Source of the DNA: Kribbella sp. NBC_01245
GTDB taxonomy: Bacteria; Actinomycetota; Actinomycetes; Propionibacteriales; Kribbellaceae
Direction of reading: 5' to 3'
Assembly (NCBI RefSeq): GCF_036226525.1
Contig: NZ_CP108487.1
Location: forward strand, 1,922,001 to 1,986,000
DNA length: 64,000 nt
Shown: piece after piece, positions 24,738 to 33,886 of the stretch
Position numbering within the stretch: position 1 is the first letter of the stretch
How the letters are laid out: each line of letters opens with the position of its first letter
Translations under genes and position numbers: made by a program
The notes under the pieces: generated by a model
The model's database searches: none
What the model saw: only the letters and a program-made list of their open reading frames with translations
What the model was told of the DNA's origin: nothing

Positions 24738-26219
24738 TTATGCCGGGATGTTGCGGTGTTCGGTTTCTTCGCGGCCGACGCGGCTTCGCTTGTAGCCGTA
24801 GAGGAAGTAGACGACGAAGCCGAGCGCCATCCAGACGGCGAAGCGGAGCCAGGTCTCGATCGACAGGTTGAGCATCAGGTAGACGCAGATCAGGGCCGAG
24901 AGGATCGGCAGCACCGGGTTGAGCGGGACCTTGAACGCTCGCTCGATGTCCGGACGCTTGCGACGCAGCAGCGGTACGGCGATCGAGACCACCGTGAACG
25001 CGGCCAACGTACCGATGTTGACCATTTCCTCGAGCTTGCCGATAGGCGTCAGACCGGCGACGAGCGCGACCAGGATGCCGATCGTGATGGTCAGCCGGTA
25101 CGGCGTACCCCAGACCGCATGCGTCTTGCCGAGAGCCGGCGGCATCAGGTGATCGCGGCTCATCGCGAACACGACTCGGGTCGCGCCGATGATCAGCGTC
25201 AGCACCACGGTCGTCAGACCCGCGACCGCGCCCGCGGCGATCAACGTGGCGAAGCCCGGCCGCCCGACCCGCTCGAAGGCGGTCGCGAGCGCGGCACTGG
25301 TGGAGATGTCGGAATACTTCTGCATACCGGTGATGACGACGCAGACCAGGACGTACAGCACGGTGCAGATCGCCAGCGAACCGAGGATGCCGCGGGGTAG
25401 ATCGCGCTGCGGGTTCTTCGCCTCTTCCGCGGTCGTCGCGACGACGTCGAAGCCGATGAACGCGAAGAACACCAGCGACGCACCCGCGATCAGACCACTC
25501 ACGCCGAACGTCGACGGCACGAACCCGAACAACGCCTGGAACAACGGTGTCGTGATCTCCACATTGCCCGACTCGGCCGGAACGCTCGGCGGGATGAACG
25601 GCGTCAGGTTCGAGCCCTTGACGTAGAAGAAGCCCGCGATGATCACGAAGAGCACGATGAACAGCTTGATCGCGACGAGTACGAGGTTGACCCGCATCGA
25701 CTCCTTGATACCGGCCGTCGCCAGCGCGGTCAGCACCAGCACGAGCAGAATCGCCAGCAGGTTGACGTTGCTCTCCGAGCCGATCGAAGCCGGCCAGCTG
25801 AGGCCTATCTGTTCCAGGAAGAGCTCGGCATAGGCGGACCAGCCCTGCGCGACGACGCTTGCCCCGAGCATCAACTCGAGCAGCAGGTCCCAGCCGATGA
25901 TCCAGGCGAAGATCTCGCCCAGGGAGAAGTACGAGAAGGTGTACGCCGAACCGGAGACCGGCACGGTCGAGGAGAACTCGGCATAACAAAGGGCCGCCAA
26001 TCCACAACAGATGGCGGCCAGCACGAACGAGATCGCGATGGACGGGCCGGCGAACTGCTTGGCCGCCCGTCCGGTCAACGTGAAGATGCCGGCACCGATG
26101 ATCACACCGATACCGAATACGGTCAGGTCGAGAGCGGTGAGGCGTTTCTTGAGCTGGTACTCCGGCTCATCGGTGTCCGCGATCGATTGCTCGATCGTCT
26201 TCGTACGCAGCAGACTCAT
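24738..26219 (-). CDS. APC-superfamily amino acid permease (cationic amino acid transporter type)
   Basis: A 493-aa integral membrane permease with 12 or more predicted hydrophobic segments. The first helix has the APC signature LTVFGIGVIIGAGIFTLTG, and the FSSTVPVSGSAYTFSY loop and FAFIGFDVVATTAEEAKNPQ are typical of the CAT/YfnA branch that carries amino acids with protons. The C terminus ends in a short charged tail. The start at 26219 precedes MSLLRTKTIEQ, with GGAGGCG upstream. It stands alone between fadB and a repeat-rich gap. Confidence 0.93.
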   Translation of the reverse strand: MSLLRTKTIEQSIADTDEPEYQLKKRLTALDLTVFGIGVIIGAGIFTLTGRAAKQFAGPSIAISFVLAAICCGLAALCYAEFSSTVPVSGSAYTFSYFSLGEIFAWIIGWDLLLELMLGASVVAQGWSAYAELFLEQIGLSWPASIGSESNVNLLAILLVLVLTALATAGIKESMRVNLVLVAIKLFIVLFVIIAGFFYVKGSNLTPFIPPSVPAESGNVEITTPLFQALFGFVPSTFGVSGLIAGASLVFFAFIGFDVVATTAEEAKNPQRDLPRGILGSLAICTVLYVLVCVVITGMQKYSDISTSAALATAFERVGRPGFATLIAAGAVAGLTTVVLTLIIGATRVVFAMSRDHLMPPALGKTHAVWGTPYRLTITIGILVALVAGLTPIGKLEEMVNIGTLAAFTVVSIAVPLLRRKRPDIERAFKVPLNPVLPILSALICVYLMLNLSIETWLRFAVWMALGFVVYFLYGYKRSRVGREETEHRNIPA

Positions 26220-26460
26220 CTACGCCTCCAAAGTCGACGGAAACTCCCTCGACTCTGAACCGTCAACCCACCCAGGTCAAACCCGCCCGCGGGTCCCCCT
26301 GCCACCCGACTTCAATCCCACCCCGGCCGCCACCCGCACCCCGCCACCCACGGTCGGACGCGAAATGCGGACCTCTCCCCCACCACCCCCTCACGGTCGG
26401 ACGCGAAATGCGGACCTCCCCGCCACATCTCCACGATCGGACGTGGTGTGCACACCCGCG

Positions 26461-26630
26461 GGCCGATCTGGGGATAGCTCTCCCGCGAGGTGCCCTGTTA
26501 CGTCGCGCGCGTGCAAACACAAGGAGGCACCTCGCGGGGGGCTTTCCACAAATCCGCCCGTAGGTGTGCGCCTCGGACCTCAGCGCCGTGGGCTCGGCGT
26601 CCACAGGGCCGCATTTCGCGTCCGACCGTG
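26461..26630 (+). repeat. 170-bp dispersed repeat, copy 1
   Basis: Runs from GGCCGATCTGGGGATAG to CGTCCGACCGTG. It contains an internal inverted repeat with arms CCCGCGAGGTGCC/GGCACCTCGCGGG and the block GTGGGCTCGGCGTCCACAG. It is closely related to 26747-26917 and 47161-47330, all in the same orientation. Confidence 0.88.
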
Positions 26631-26646
26631 CCATGGGTTTCCGCCA

Positions 26647-26678
26647 GCGAGTGGTCCCGTCATGACGCGACCACTCGC
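26647..26678. repeat. GCGAGTGGTC hairpin, copy 1
   Basis: GCGAGTGGTCCCG-TCATGA-CGCGACCACTCGC is a palindrome with one mismatch, lying between two copies of the 170-bp repeat. Related copies are at 47062-47095 and 47361-47398. Confidence 0.82.
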
Positions 26679-26746
26679 GAGGGCTCAGCGCGCCTGACGT
26701 CCGCACCCGAACGGTGGCTGAGGTGGGACCAGATTGCACACGGCCG

Positions 26747-26917
26747 GGCCGATCTGGGGATAACTGTCCCGCGAGGTGCCTTGTTACGTCGCGCGTGTGC
26801 AAGCACAAGGAGGCACCTCGCGGGAGGGTTTTCCACAATTTCGCGCGTACGTGTGCGGTTCGGGGCTTGGTGCCGTGGGCTCGGCGTCCACAGGGCCGCA
26901 TTCTGCGTCCGACCGTG
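26747..26917 (+). repeat. 170-bp dispersed repeat, copy 2
   Basis: Same structure as copy 1. The internal arms are CCCGCGAGGTGCC (26768-26780) and GGCACCTCGCGGG (26812-26824), extended by TTGT/ACAA. Base differences from copy 1 fall mainly outside the arms. Confidence 0.88.
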
Positions 26918-26939
26918 GGGTTTGTTAGCGGGTGGATCG

Positions 26940-28304
26940 TTAGCGGGGTGGTTCGTACTTCTTCAGGGCTAGCCAGAGGGTGGCTTCGGTGTAGCCGGTT
27001 TGGGCGGTGAGGATGCGGTCGCGGGATGCCTGGTCTACGCCGTCCTTGGCGATCGCGGTGTAGAGCTCGGCCACCTTCTCGATGCCGACCTCCTTCATCA
27101 GGAAGCGGACGGCCAGCCAGCTCACGCCGTACACGTCACCGGTCTTGTCGTAGAAGCCCGCGTCGGTCGGCAACGCCTGCAACCCGGGCAACGCCTCAGT
27201 GATCACGTCCGACTCCCACTTGCGCACCTCCTCCGGCCCGCTGACGGCCTCGACGCCGCGCCACGAGACGTACTCCGCGACCCCCTCGGCCAACCAAAGC
27301 GGCTCGTACCCGCCGAGCCGAGCCGTCGCGATATGCGTGAACTCGTGCGACAGCAGGATCTCGTCCACCCGGTCACGCTCGGCCGGGTTGACCACGACGT
27401 ACGCGCCGCCGATCTTGCCCTCGGCCGTCACCTCGCCGGGCATCTCCGCGAACGTCGACGTGGCACTCGCGGCCGACTCGATGTCCTCGTCGGCGAAACG
27501 CGCGTCGCGGACCTCGGTCTCGTCCAGCGCGACGACCAGCACGGTCCCGGTCCAGGTCATCGGCCAATAGGCCTTCACCTCGTCCAGGGCCTCGGCCGAC
27601 TCGTCGACGATGTTCCGGGCGCGTTTGGTGTCGCCCTTCTCCACCACCACGAGAACGCGCGGGCCGCGGTGGACCTCGATCCGGCCGAGGTCCCACGCCT
27701 CGCGATGGGCCGACGGGCCGAGGTCCAGGTCGAGATCGTTGTCGTCCACGAGGTACCACTTGTTGGCCCGGCGGGCGAACGTATAGCCCAGCTCGGTCGC
27801 CACCGGAACGGCGTCCACGCCGGAGATCTGGTAGCGCATCACCACCCGGACGAGGTACGCCGTGGGGCCGTGGTTCTTGATGACGACCTGGTCGAACCGC
27901 TCTTCGGCCTGCTGGTACTCCAGCCGCCGGAAGCCCATCTCGACCAGATTCGCGAACAGGATCTGCTGGGCCCGGCGCAGACCGACTTCGCTCGGGTCGA
28001 TGTCCTGCAGGAAGGCCTTCTCGTCACCACGCTCGACCGCGGCCGCGCGACGGGCCAGGATGTCATCGATCGCCGTACGACGTGCTGCCTCGGCGAGCTG
28101 TGCGGCACTCGGTGCCTGCGAGCGGCGGGGGTTGCCGGTGGTGGCACGCGGGATTTCACCGCGATCCTCGACCGCGTAGACGACACCACCGATGCAGAGC
28201 GCGACCGCGGCCGCCAGGCCGATCCAGCGGCGTGGCCCGTGGGCTGCCGCGGCGGTCGTCGTTGGTCCGCCGGAGGGGTCGGCCATGGGTGGTGTGACAC
28301 TCAC
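26940..28304 (-). CDS. Membrane-anchored HExxH metallopeptidase-like protein, paralogue 1
   Basis: A 454-aa protein with a cytoplasmic proline/alanine-rich start, one transmembrane helix (WIGLAAAVALCIGGVVYAV, about residues 27-45) and an extracellular part. The extracellular part has an NTF2-like segment (AIDDILARRAAAVERGDEKAF) and a C-terminal gluzincin-like domain with LLSHEFTHIATARLG (HExxH) and the third-ligand motif LAEGVAEYVSW. This layout fits the peptidase MA-like families. Activity is inferred from the intact metal motif; substrate is unknown. It lies 78 bp downstream of a paralogue of the same order and length, so the two arose by tandem duplication. Confidence 0.82.
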   Translation of the reverse strand: MSVTPPMADPSGGPTTTAAAAHGPRRWIGLAAAVALCIGGVVYAVEDRGEIPRATTGNPRRSQAPSAAQLAEAARRTAIDDILARRAAAVERGDEKAFLQDIDPSEVGLRRAQQILFANLVEMGFRRLEYQQAEERFDQVVIKNHGPTAYLVRVVMRYQISGVDAVPVATELGYTFARRANKWYLVDDNDLDLDLGPSAHREAWDLGRIEVHRGPRVLVVVEKGDTKRARNIVDESAEALDEVKAYWPMTWTGTVLVVALDETEVRDARFADEDIESAASATSTFAEMPGEVTAEGKIGGAYVVVNPAERDRVDEILLSHEFTHIATARLGGYEPLWLAEGVAEYVSWRGVEAVSGPEEVRKWESDVITEALPGLQALPTDAGFYDKTGDVYGVSWLAVRFLMKEVGIEKVAELYTAIAKDGVDQASRDRILTAQTGYTEATLWLALKKYEPPR

Positions 28305-28382
28305 TTCGGGTCGATTTCCTCCGGTCCGCCCGTCAACTGCCCGGCCACCCTACTTGACGGCGGGGGTTCTGGGGAGCGTGCA

Positions 28383-29765
28383 CTACGTGTCGGGTGTCGT
28401 CTTCAGTGCCCGGAACAACCCCGCCTCGGTCACACCTACATGTTCCAGCATGATCCGGTCACGCGCGTTCTGGCTGAACCCGAGTGCCGCGATCTCCTGG
28501 TAAAGCGTTGCCACCTCGGTCGGACCGTGTTTGGTGAACAGGTAGTCCGCCGCCAGCCAGCTGAGCGGATACGAACTCCCCGAACGAGCGAAAAACGTCG
28601 CGTCCGCAGGCAAAGCCGCCGCCTTCGAGAGGTACTTCGTCCGGACCATCGCGCGGTATTGCGGCAGCGCCAGGTCCTGCTCCCCCTCCATCGGCAGATA
28701 CTCGACATACGTCGCGACGCCCTCGACCAGCCACCGCGGTGCGTGCGCGCCGTACCGGGCCGCGGCGACGTGCGTGAATTCGTGCGCGAGGCTGCGCGTG
28801 TCGAGGCGGTCGCGGTTGCGCGGATTGACCACCACGTACGAGTCGGCACGCTCGCCTTCGGTCGTGACCTCGCCCGGCAGCGTGCGGTAGACCCAGGTCG
28901 CCATCGCGAGGGCGTCCTCGGCGTTCCGCTCGACGCTGTAGTCGGCACCACGCACGATCTCGTCGTCCACCGCGATCACCACGCCCGCGCCGATCCAGCC
29001 GCCCGGCCAGCGCCTGGTCACCACTTTCACCGCGCTGGACGCCTCGGTCAGCAGGTTCGACGCGAGCTCGGACTGACCTCGCTCGACGACGACCAGGACC
29101 CGCGGCGCGCGCTCGACCAGCACGGGCCCGACGTCCCACGCCTCGTGGTGCGACCCGCGCGGCAGCGATCGGTCGAGGTCGTCGTCATCGGTGATGACCC
29201 ATTTGCCGTCCGGACGCTGCACGAACACGTAACCCACGAGCGTCCGCACGGGCAGCCGGTTGATGCCCTTGATCTGGTAGACCATCACGACCTGCACGGC
29301 GTACGTCGTGGGGCCGTGCCGTTCGACGAGCGTCTGGTCGAACTGCTCGCGCTTCTGGTGGTAGCTCAGCCGGCTGAATCCGAACTGGACCAGGTTGTCG
29401 TAGAGCGTGCCCTGCTCGGTCTTGAGCTCCGCGTCGGCCGGGTCGATATCGGCCACGAACTGGGCCGCATTCCGCGCCATCACGGCCTTGGACCGGCGGA
29501 TCAGCACCCGGTCGATCTCGGCGGACCGGGCCTGCACGTCCGGCGGCGGACCGGCCGGCTGGGTCTTCTCCGCCTGCGGCGCGGGCTCGTCGTACGACCG
29601 CCAGAACACCGCGCCCGCACCGACGATCGCCACCATCACGAGCATGACGATCGGGATGACCCAGGGCCGTCGGCGCCGCGGCGGGGGCGTCCGCCGACGT
29701 GCTCCGGACGTGCGTCGCCCCCGAGACGGTGTCGACTCCGGCGGCGTCGACCGGTCAGGCGTCAA
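28383..29765 (-). CDS. Membrane-anchored HExxH metallopeptidase-like protein, paralogue 2
   Basis: The 460-aa paralogue of the next gene. It has a basic N-terminal tail (GRRTSGARRRTPPPRRRRPW), one transmembrane helix (VIPIVMLVMVAIVGAGAVF), the NTF2-like segment (EIDRVLIRRSKAVMARNAAQF) and the metal site SLAHEFTHVAAARYG with LVEGVATYVEYL. The TTG start at 29765 follows GAGG at suitable distance; no better start lies upstream before dxs ends. It begins 18 bp beyond the dxs stop, so both metallopeptidase-like genes are probably transcribed with dxs. Confidence 0.82.
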   Translation of the reverse strand: MTPDRSTPPESTPSRGRRTSGARRRTPPPRRRRPWVIPIVMLVMVAIVGAGAVFWRSYDEPAPQAEKTQPAGPPPDVQARSAEIDRVLIRRSKAVMARNAAQFVADIDPADAELKTEQGTLYDNLVQFGFSRLSYHQKREQFDQTLVERHGPTTYAVQVVMVYQIKGINRLPVRTLVGYVFVQRPDGKWVITDDDDLDRSLPRGSHHEAWDVGPVLVERAPRVLVVVERGQSELASNLLTEASSAVKVVTRRWPGGWIGAGVVIAVDDEIVRGADYSVERNAEDALAMATWVYRTLPGEVTTEGERADSYVVVNPRNRDRLDTRSLAHEFTHVAAARYGAHAPRWLVEGVATYVEYLPMEGEQDLALPQYRAMVRTKYLSKAAALPADATFFARSGSSYPLSWLAADYLFTKHGPTEVATLYQEIAALGFSQNARDRIMLEHVGVTEAGLFRALKTTPDT

Positions 29766-29783
29766 CGGCCCGGGCCTCGTGGA

Positions 29784-31712
29784 TCAGGCCCCGGAGGCGC
29801 CGCGGGACGCCGTACCAGGTCGACTGGGTTGCTCGGCGGGGCCGTCACCGTGGCTGGCGATCATCTCGATGATGTCGCGGGCGAGTGCCTGTCCGGTCAG
29901 ACCGATCTCGGCCAGTACGGTCGGGCGTGGCGCGTGGTCGAGAAAGCGCTGCGGGATGCCGAAGTCGCGGATCGGCGTGGACACCCCGGCGTCACGCAGC
30001 ACCTGCGCGATCGCGACACCACAACCACCGACGCGGCCGTTGTCCTCGACCGTGACGACGAATCGGTGGTCGCGGGCGAGATCGATCAGGGCCGGGTCGA
30101 CCGGCTTCACCCAACGCGGGTCCACCACGGTCACGCCGAAGCCCTGGGCGCCGAGGCGCTCGGCCACGTCGATCGCGGTCGCGGCCATCGAGCCGACGCC
30201 GATCAGCAGCACGTCCTTGCCGGTGGCGGCCAGGATGTCGCAGTCGCCGACCCGGCCGATCGCGTCGATGTCCTCGAAGACGGCACCCTTGGCGAAACGC
30301 AGCACGGTCGGGGCGTCGTCCACGTCGACCGCCTCGTTCAGCAGCTCGACCAGGCGGGCGCCATCGCGGGGCGCGGCCAGGCGCAGGCCCGGCACAAGCT
30401 GCATGATCGACATGTCCCACATGCCGTTGTGGCTTGGGCCGTCGCTACCGGTCACGCCGGAGCGGTCCAGCACGAAGGTGACGCCGCACTTGTGCAGCGC
30501 GACATCCAGCAGGACCTGGTCGAACGCGCGGTTCAGGAAGGTGGCGTAGAGGCCGACGACCGGGTGCAATCCGCCCATCGCGAGGCCCGCGGCGCTCGTG
30601 ACGGCATGCTGCTCGGCGATGCCGACGTCGAACGTGCGCTCGGGAAAGGCGTCGGAGAACTTGTTCAGACCGGTCGGGTAGAGCATCGCCGCGGTGATCG
30701 CGACCACGTCCGGCCGGCGATGGCCGATCGCGACCAGTTCCTCGGCGAACACGTCGGTCCACTCGCGGCCCTTGACCTTGGTCGGCCTGCCGGTGAGCGG
30801 GTCGAAGGCGGCCGGCGAGTGGAAGTTGTCCTCGTCGTCCATCTCGGCCGCGTCGTAGCCGAAACCCTTCTTGGTCACCGCGTGCACGATCACCGGACCG
30901 CCGAAGGCCTTCGCCTTGGTCAGCGCGGCCTCCATCGCGTTGCGGTCATGCCCGTCGATCGGCCCGACGTACTTCAGGCCGAGATCCTCGAACATGCCCT
31001 GCGGCGCGAGCATGTCCTTCAGGCCCTTCTTCACCCCGTGCAGCACCTCGTACATCGGGGCGCCCACCAGCGGCGTACGACCCAGGTTCTTCTTCACCAG
31101 GTCGAGGATCTTCTCGTAGCGCGGGTTGGTCCGCAGCCCGGCCAGATGCGTCGCGAGACCGCCGACGGTCGGACTGTACGACCGGCCGTTGTCGTTCACG
31201 ATGATGACGAGTTTGAGGTCCTTGGCGTCGGCGATGTTGTTCAGCGCCTCCCAGGCCATACCGCCGGTCAGGCCGCCGTCGCCGATCAGCGCGACGACAC
31301 AGCGGTCCTCACCACGGAGCCGGTACGCCTTGGCGAGACCGTCCGCATACGACAAGGCGGTGGAGGCGTGCGAGTTCTCCACGATGTCGTGCTCGGACTC
31401 GGCCTGGCTCGGGTATCCCGAGAGGCCGCCGGCCTGCTTGAGGTTGTCGAAGCCCTTGGCCCGGCCCGTGACGATCTTGTGCACGTACGCCTGGTGGCCG
31501 GTGTCGTAGATCAGCCGGTCCTTCGGCGAGTCGAACACCCGGTGCATCGCCAGGGTGATCTCGACCATGCCCAGGTTCGGCCCGAGATGACCGCCGGTCT
31601 TCGAGACCTTCTCGACCATGAAGTCGCGGATCTCCACGGCCAGGTCGTCGAGTTGCCGATCCGTCAGGTCCCGCAGGTCCCGTGGTTCGCCGATCGACTC
31701 CAGCACGCCCAT
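29784..31712 (-). CDS. dxs: 1-Deoxy-D-xylulose-5-phosphate synthase
   Basis: The thiamine-diphosphate enzyme that joins pyruvate and glyceraldehyde 3-phosphate, opening the MEP isoprenoid pathway. The 642-aa product is full length: [19 protein letters not shown] and [11 protein letters not shown] near the N terminus, the TPP motif [16 protein letters not shown] through VNDNGRS, the transketolase-type [18 protein letters not shown] and [16 protein letters not shown] start at 31712 gives [16 protein letters not shown] with AGGAGCTGG upstream. Confidence 0.98.
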   Translation of the reverse strand: MGVLESIGEPRDLRDLTDRQLDDLAVEIRDFMVEKVSKTGGHLGPNLGMVEITLAMHRVFDSPKDRLIYDTGHQAYVHKIVTGRAKGFDNLKQAGGLSGYPSQAESEHDIVENSHASTALSYADGLAKAYRLRGEDRCVVALIGDGGLTGGMAWEALNNIADAKDLKLVIIVNDNGRSYSPTVGGLATHLAGLRTNPRYEKILDLVKKNLGRTPLVGAPMYEVLHGVKKGLKDMLAPQGMFEDLGLKYVGPIDGHDRNAMEAALTKAKAFGGPVIVHAVTKKGFGYDAAEMDDEDNFHSPAAFDPLTGRPTKVKGREWTDVFAEELVAIGHRRPDVVAITAAMLYPTGLNKFSDAFPERTFDVGIAEQHAVTSAAGLAMGGLHPVVGLYATFLNRAFDQVLLDVALHKCGVTFVLDRSGVTGSDGPSHNGMWDMSIMQLVPGLRLAAPRDGARLVELLNEAVDVDDAPTVLRFAKGAVFEDIDAIGRVGDCDILAATGKDVLLIGVGSMAATAIDVAERLGAQGFGVTVVDPRWVKPVDPALIDLARDHRFVVTVEDNGRVGGCGVAIAQVLRDAGVSTPIRDFGIPQRFLDHAPRPTVLAEIGLTGQALARDIIEMIASHGDGPAEQPSRPGTASRGASGA

Positions 31713-31985
31713 CCAGCTCCTCCGCCTCGCTCCGAACCGCCCATGACCTCGAACGGTCGAGTCTATGTCCGGGACCGCGCCTTTCCGAATGAATCCCTGC
31801 CCCCATCATGCCCGGCCGCAGATCTCACACTTTCGGAGGACCGATCGTGTCCGCCCCTCCCCTCCTCACGCAACCCGACGCGCGCCGTACGACATGGCCC
31901 GCGTCGTACACCTTGTCTCCGTTATCCGGACGAGTCGTCGTGTCCTGGTCGCCGGGTGAGATGCCAGTCACCTACAGTCATCGGC

Positions 31986-32504
31986 ATGGAGAAGGTCCGG
32001 ACACTCTTCTGCAAGTACGACGGCAGGCCGCATCGCCAGATGGACGTCTTCGTCCTCGGCCACGACACCCATGGTCTTTGGGTCGGCTCCGTCCCCGGCG
32101 ACAAGGCGCGCCGCGGCGACGGCAAATGGGTCGCGGTCGACCACACGCGAGTGCGGCTCTTCCCGCGCGACCAATGGTGGAGCGCCCTGTTCAACGACCA
32201 TCCACACGAGACCGAGATCTACTGCGACATCGCCACTCCCGCGACGTTCGCCGACAACACCGTCACCTCGGTCGACCTGGACCTCGACATCCGCCGAATG
32301 CGCGACGGCTCGGTGCGAGTGATGGACGAGCACGAGTTCGAAGCCCACCAGGTCAAGTACAACTACCCCTCGCACATCGTCGACACAGCCCGCCAAGCCT
32401 GCGCCTGGGTAACCACCAACATCACCAGCGCCGAACCCTTCACCACCGCCTACAAGCCCTACCTAGCCAAAGCCCGCGCCCTAACCGCAGCCCTCGCCAC
32501 CTAG
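31986..32504 (+). CDS. DUF402 domain protein, paralogue 1
   Basis: A 172-aa protein of the DUF402 (FomD-like/YgaC) fold; characterised members include a nucleoside-diphosphatase and a cytidylyl-phosphonate hydrolase. Diagnostic residues lie in LFPRDQWWSALFN, EIYCDIATPATF and VDLDLDIRRMRDGSVRVMDEHEFE, where acidic residues bind metal in relatives. The start at 31986 (MEKVRTLFCKYDG) is supported by matching the paralogue at 33887. In-frame sequence far upstream is antisense to dxs and is not coding. Confidence 0.88.
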   Translation: MEKVRTLFCKYDGRPHRQMDVFVLGHDTHGLWVGSVPGDKARRGDGKWVAVDHTRVRLFPRDQWWSALFNDHPHETEIYCDIATPATFADNTVTSVDLDLDIRRMRDGSVRVMDEHEFEAHQVKYNYPSHIVDTARQACAWVTTNITSAEPFTTAYKPYLAKARALTAALAT

Positions 32505-32658
32505 TCCTCGGGCTTGCAGAGCGATTGAGCCCCACCCAGTCGTCGCGGGTCGCAGAGCGGCTAAGCCTCGCCTAGCCGTCGGGGTCGCAAAGCCGTTGAG
32601 CCTCGCCTAGTCGCCTAATCCCGCGCGTCAACAACGGCCCCCTTCCAACGCCTGGCGT

Positions 32659-32697
32659 CACTCTGGCGCCCAGGGTCAGTCCCTGGGCGCCAGAGTG
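32659..32697. terminator. Strong hairpin between convergent genes
   Basis: CACTCTGGCGCCCAGGG (32659-32675) and CCCTGGGCGCCAGAGTG (32681-32697) are perfect 17-bp arms with a 5-nt loop. It sits between the DUF402 stop at 32504 and the opposing zinc-ribbon gene, whose last seven codons and stop lie within it. Upstream, 32520-32610 holds short imperfect repeats of GCAGAGCGGCTAAGCCTCGCC. Confidence 0.8.
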
Positions 32698-33020
32698 AAG
32701 TTCGGCACCGGGTCGCGACCCTCGACCCAGGTCGCCCCGCGCGGAACCGGCGCCTTATTCACGTAGCCGGTCAGACAGCTACTGCACCAAAGCAGCAGCA
32801 ACGCATCCTCGTCATCCGTACTGCCGCCCTCAAACGGCCGATATCGAAGCACCAACGCCCTGACCCCGCAGCTCGGACACGTCAACCGATGCGCCCGCCC
32901 CGGACGAGCCGCGGCCCGCGTAACCCGATCCCCCCACTGCTCCCCCAGGCTCTGCGCCCGCCAGAACATCACGCTCCTCCGCACCCACGGCACCAGAACA
33001 ACCCTCCACCACTCCTCCAT
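32676..33020 (-). CDS. Small zinc-ribbon hypothetical protein
   Basis: A 114-aa protein with CPSCG and, 32 residues on, CSSC, a pair of CxxC knuckles expected to bind zinc. A tryptophan- and arginine-rich N-terminal helix (MEEWWRVVLVPWVRRSVMFW) precedes them. I know no named family for it. It ends inside the hairpin at 32659-32697 and is divergent from DUF4291. Confidence 0.65.
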   Translation of the reverse strand: MEEWWRVVLVPWVRRSVMFWRAQSLGEQWGDRVTRAAARPGRAHRLTCPSCGVRALVLRYRPFEGGSTDDEDALLLLWCSSCLTGYVNKAPVPRGATWVEGRDPVPNFTLAPRD

Positions 33021-33082
33021 GCGGAGAACTCTCCCGCGAAGTACCTGGTTGTGTCGCGCATCCGCGAACTAAGGTGACGGCC

Positions 33083-33739
33083 ATGTCTCAAGCAGTACCC
33101 ACGCCACCACACGACGAGGTTGGGCGACTGAGCGCTTTCGACGGGACACCCGCTCGGCAGGTTCGGGCGGTCTTTGACGACGAAACGATCACCGTCTATC
33201 AGGCCTACTCCGCAGCGATCGCTACGCCAGCAGCTGCCAACGACTCTTTCGCCGGGACGCCGTTCAAGCTCGATCGCATGACCTGGATCAAGCCCTCGTT
33301 CCTGTGGATGATGTATCGCTCAGGCTGGGCCACCAAGCCGGGCCAAGAACACGTCCTGGCTATCCAGGCCACGCGCACCGGTTTCGAAGAAGCCCTCGCC
33401 CTCGCCTGCCTCAGTCACTTCGATGCCGAGGTCTATCCCGACCACGCCACCTGGGCGGAACGCAAAGAGGTCAGTCCGGTCCGGGTGCAATGGGACCCCG
33501 AACGCAGCATCGCCCTTGAGCCGCTCCAGTGGCGCTCGCTCCAGGTCGGCCTCAGCGGCTCCGCAGCCCTTAACTACAGCAACAACTGGATCGTCCAGAT
33601 CGACGACGTCACCGAGCAAGTTCACGAGATCCATCAAGCCATTGCCGCCGGACGACCTGAGACCGCCCGAGCCAAACTTCCCACCGAACGGCCCTACCCA
33701 CTGCCGCGCGACATCGCCACCACCATCGGTGCGAGCTGA
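33083..33739 (+). CDS. DUF4291 family protein
   Basis: A 218-aa protein of unknown function. Family features are VRAVFDDETITVYQAYS, RMTWIKPSFLWMMYRSGWATKPGQEHVLAI and VRVQWDPERSIALEPLQWRSLQVGL. No signal peptide is seen. ATG 33083 is preferred to the in-frame ATG at 33074, because AAGGTGA sits at the better distance from it. The sequence just before (33022-33056) resembles the left half of the 170-bp repeat in degraded form. Confidence 0.9.
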   Translation: MSQAVPTPPHDEVGRLSAFDGTPARQVRAVFDDETITVYQAYSAAIATPAAANDSFAGTPFKLDRMTWIKPSFLWMMYRSGWATKPGQEHVLAIQATRTGFEEALALACLSHFDAEVYPDHATWAERKEVSPVRVQWDPERSIALEPLQWRSLQVGLSGSAALNYSNNWIVQIDDVTEQVHEIHQAIAAGRPETARAKLPTERPYPLPRDIATTIGAS

Positions 33740-33886
33740 CTGTCAGTGCCTCGGGCTTCTCAGGCCGGTGCGTCACCGCATTGCGATCCTCGGGCGAGGC
33801 GATTGCCGCCGCATCGTGCAGTAAGCGATCGCCGCGGAGCGACGAACACAGGCAAGGTGGACTGGGGGCGGGGGTAGGTTTTGGGG

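Larger units (their letters stand above)
26220..26939. other. Gene-free, repeat-rich gap of 720 bp
   Basis: No credible gene is seen. The left part holds imperfect copies of ACGGTCGGACGCGAAATGCGG near 26350, 26392 and 26430. Two copies of a 170-bp dispersed repeat follow, with a hairpin between them. Frames across the gap are created by the repeats. Confidence 0.75.

Noticed and set aside
26461..26917. DnaA boxes or a replication origin (TTTTCCACA and similar words in the 170-bp repeats)
   Set aside because: The words are single and imperfect in each copy, and no dnaA, dnaN or parAB gene is near; they are part of a dispersed repeat.
31808..31985. A small coding frame with a GGAGG site before GTG at 31855
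   Set aside because: The short peptide (VSAPPLLTQPDARRT..) resembles nothing known and runs straight into an antisense-like frame of the DUF402 gene; no support beyond the ribosome-site match.
27000..32504. A 1834-codon open frame on the plus strand
   Set aside because: It is antisense to the two HExxH genes and dxs, with arginine-rich text unlike any family. Only its last 172 codons (from 31986) are a real gene. High GC leaves the complementary frame free of stops.
33022..33056. A fourth copy of the 170-bp repeat
   Set aside because: Only about 35 bp resemble the left inner arm (CTCTCCCGCGAAGTACC); too short and degraded to call.
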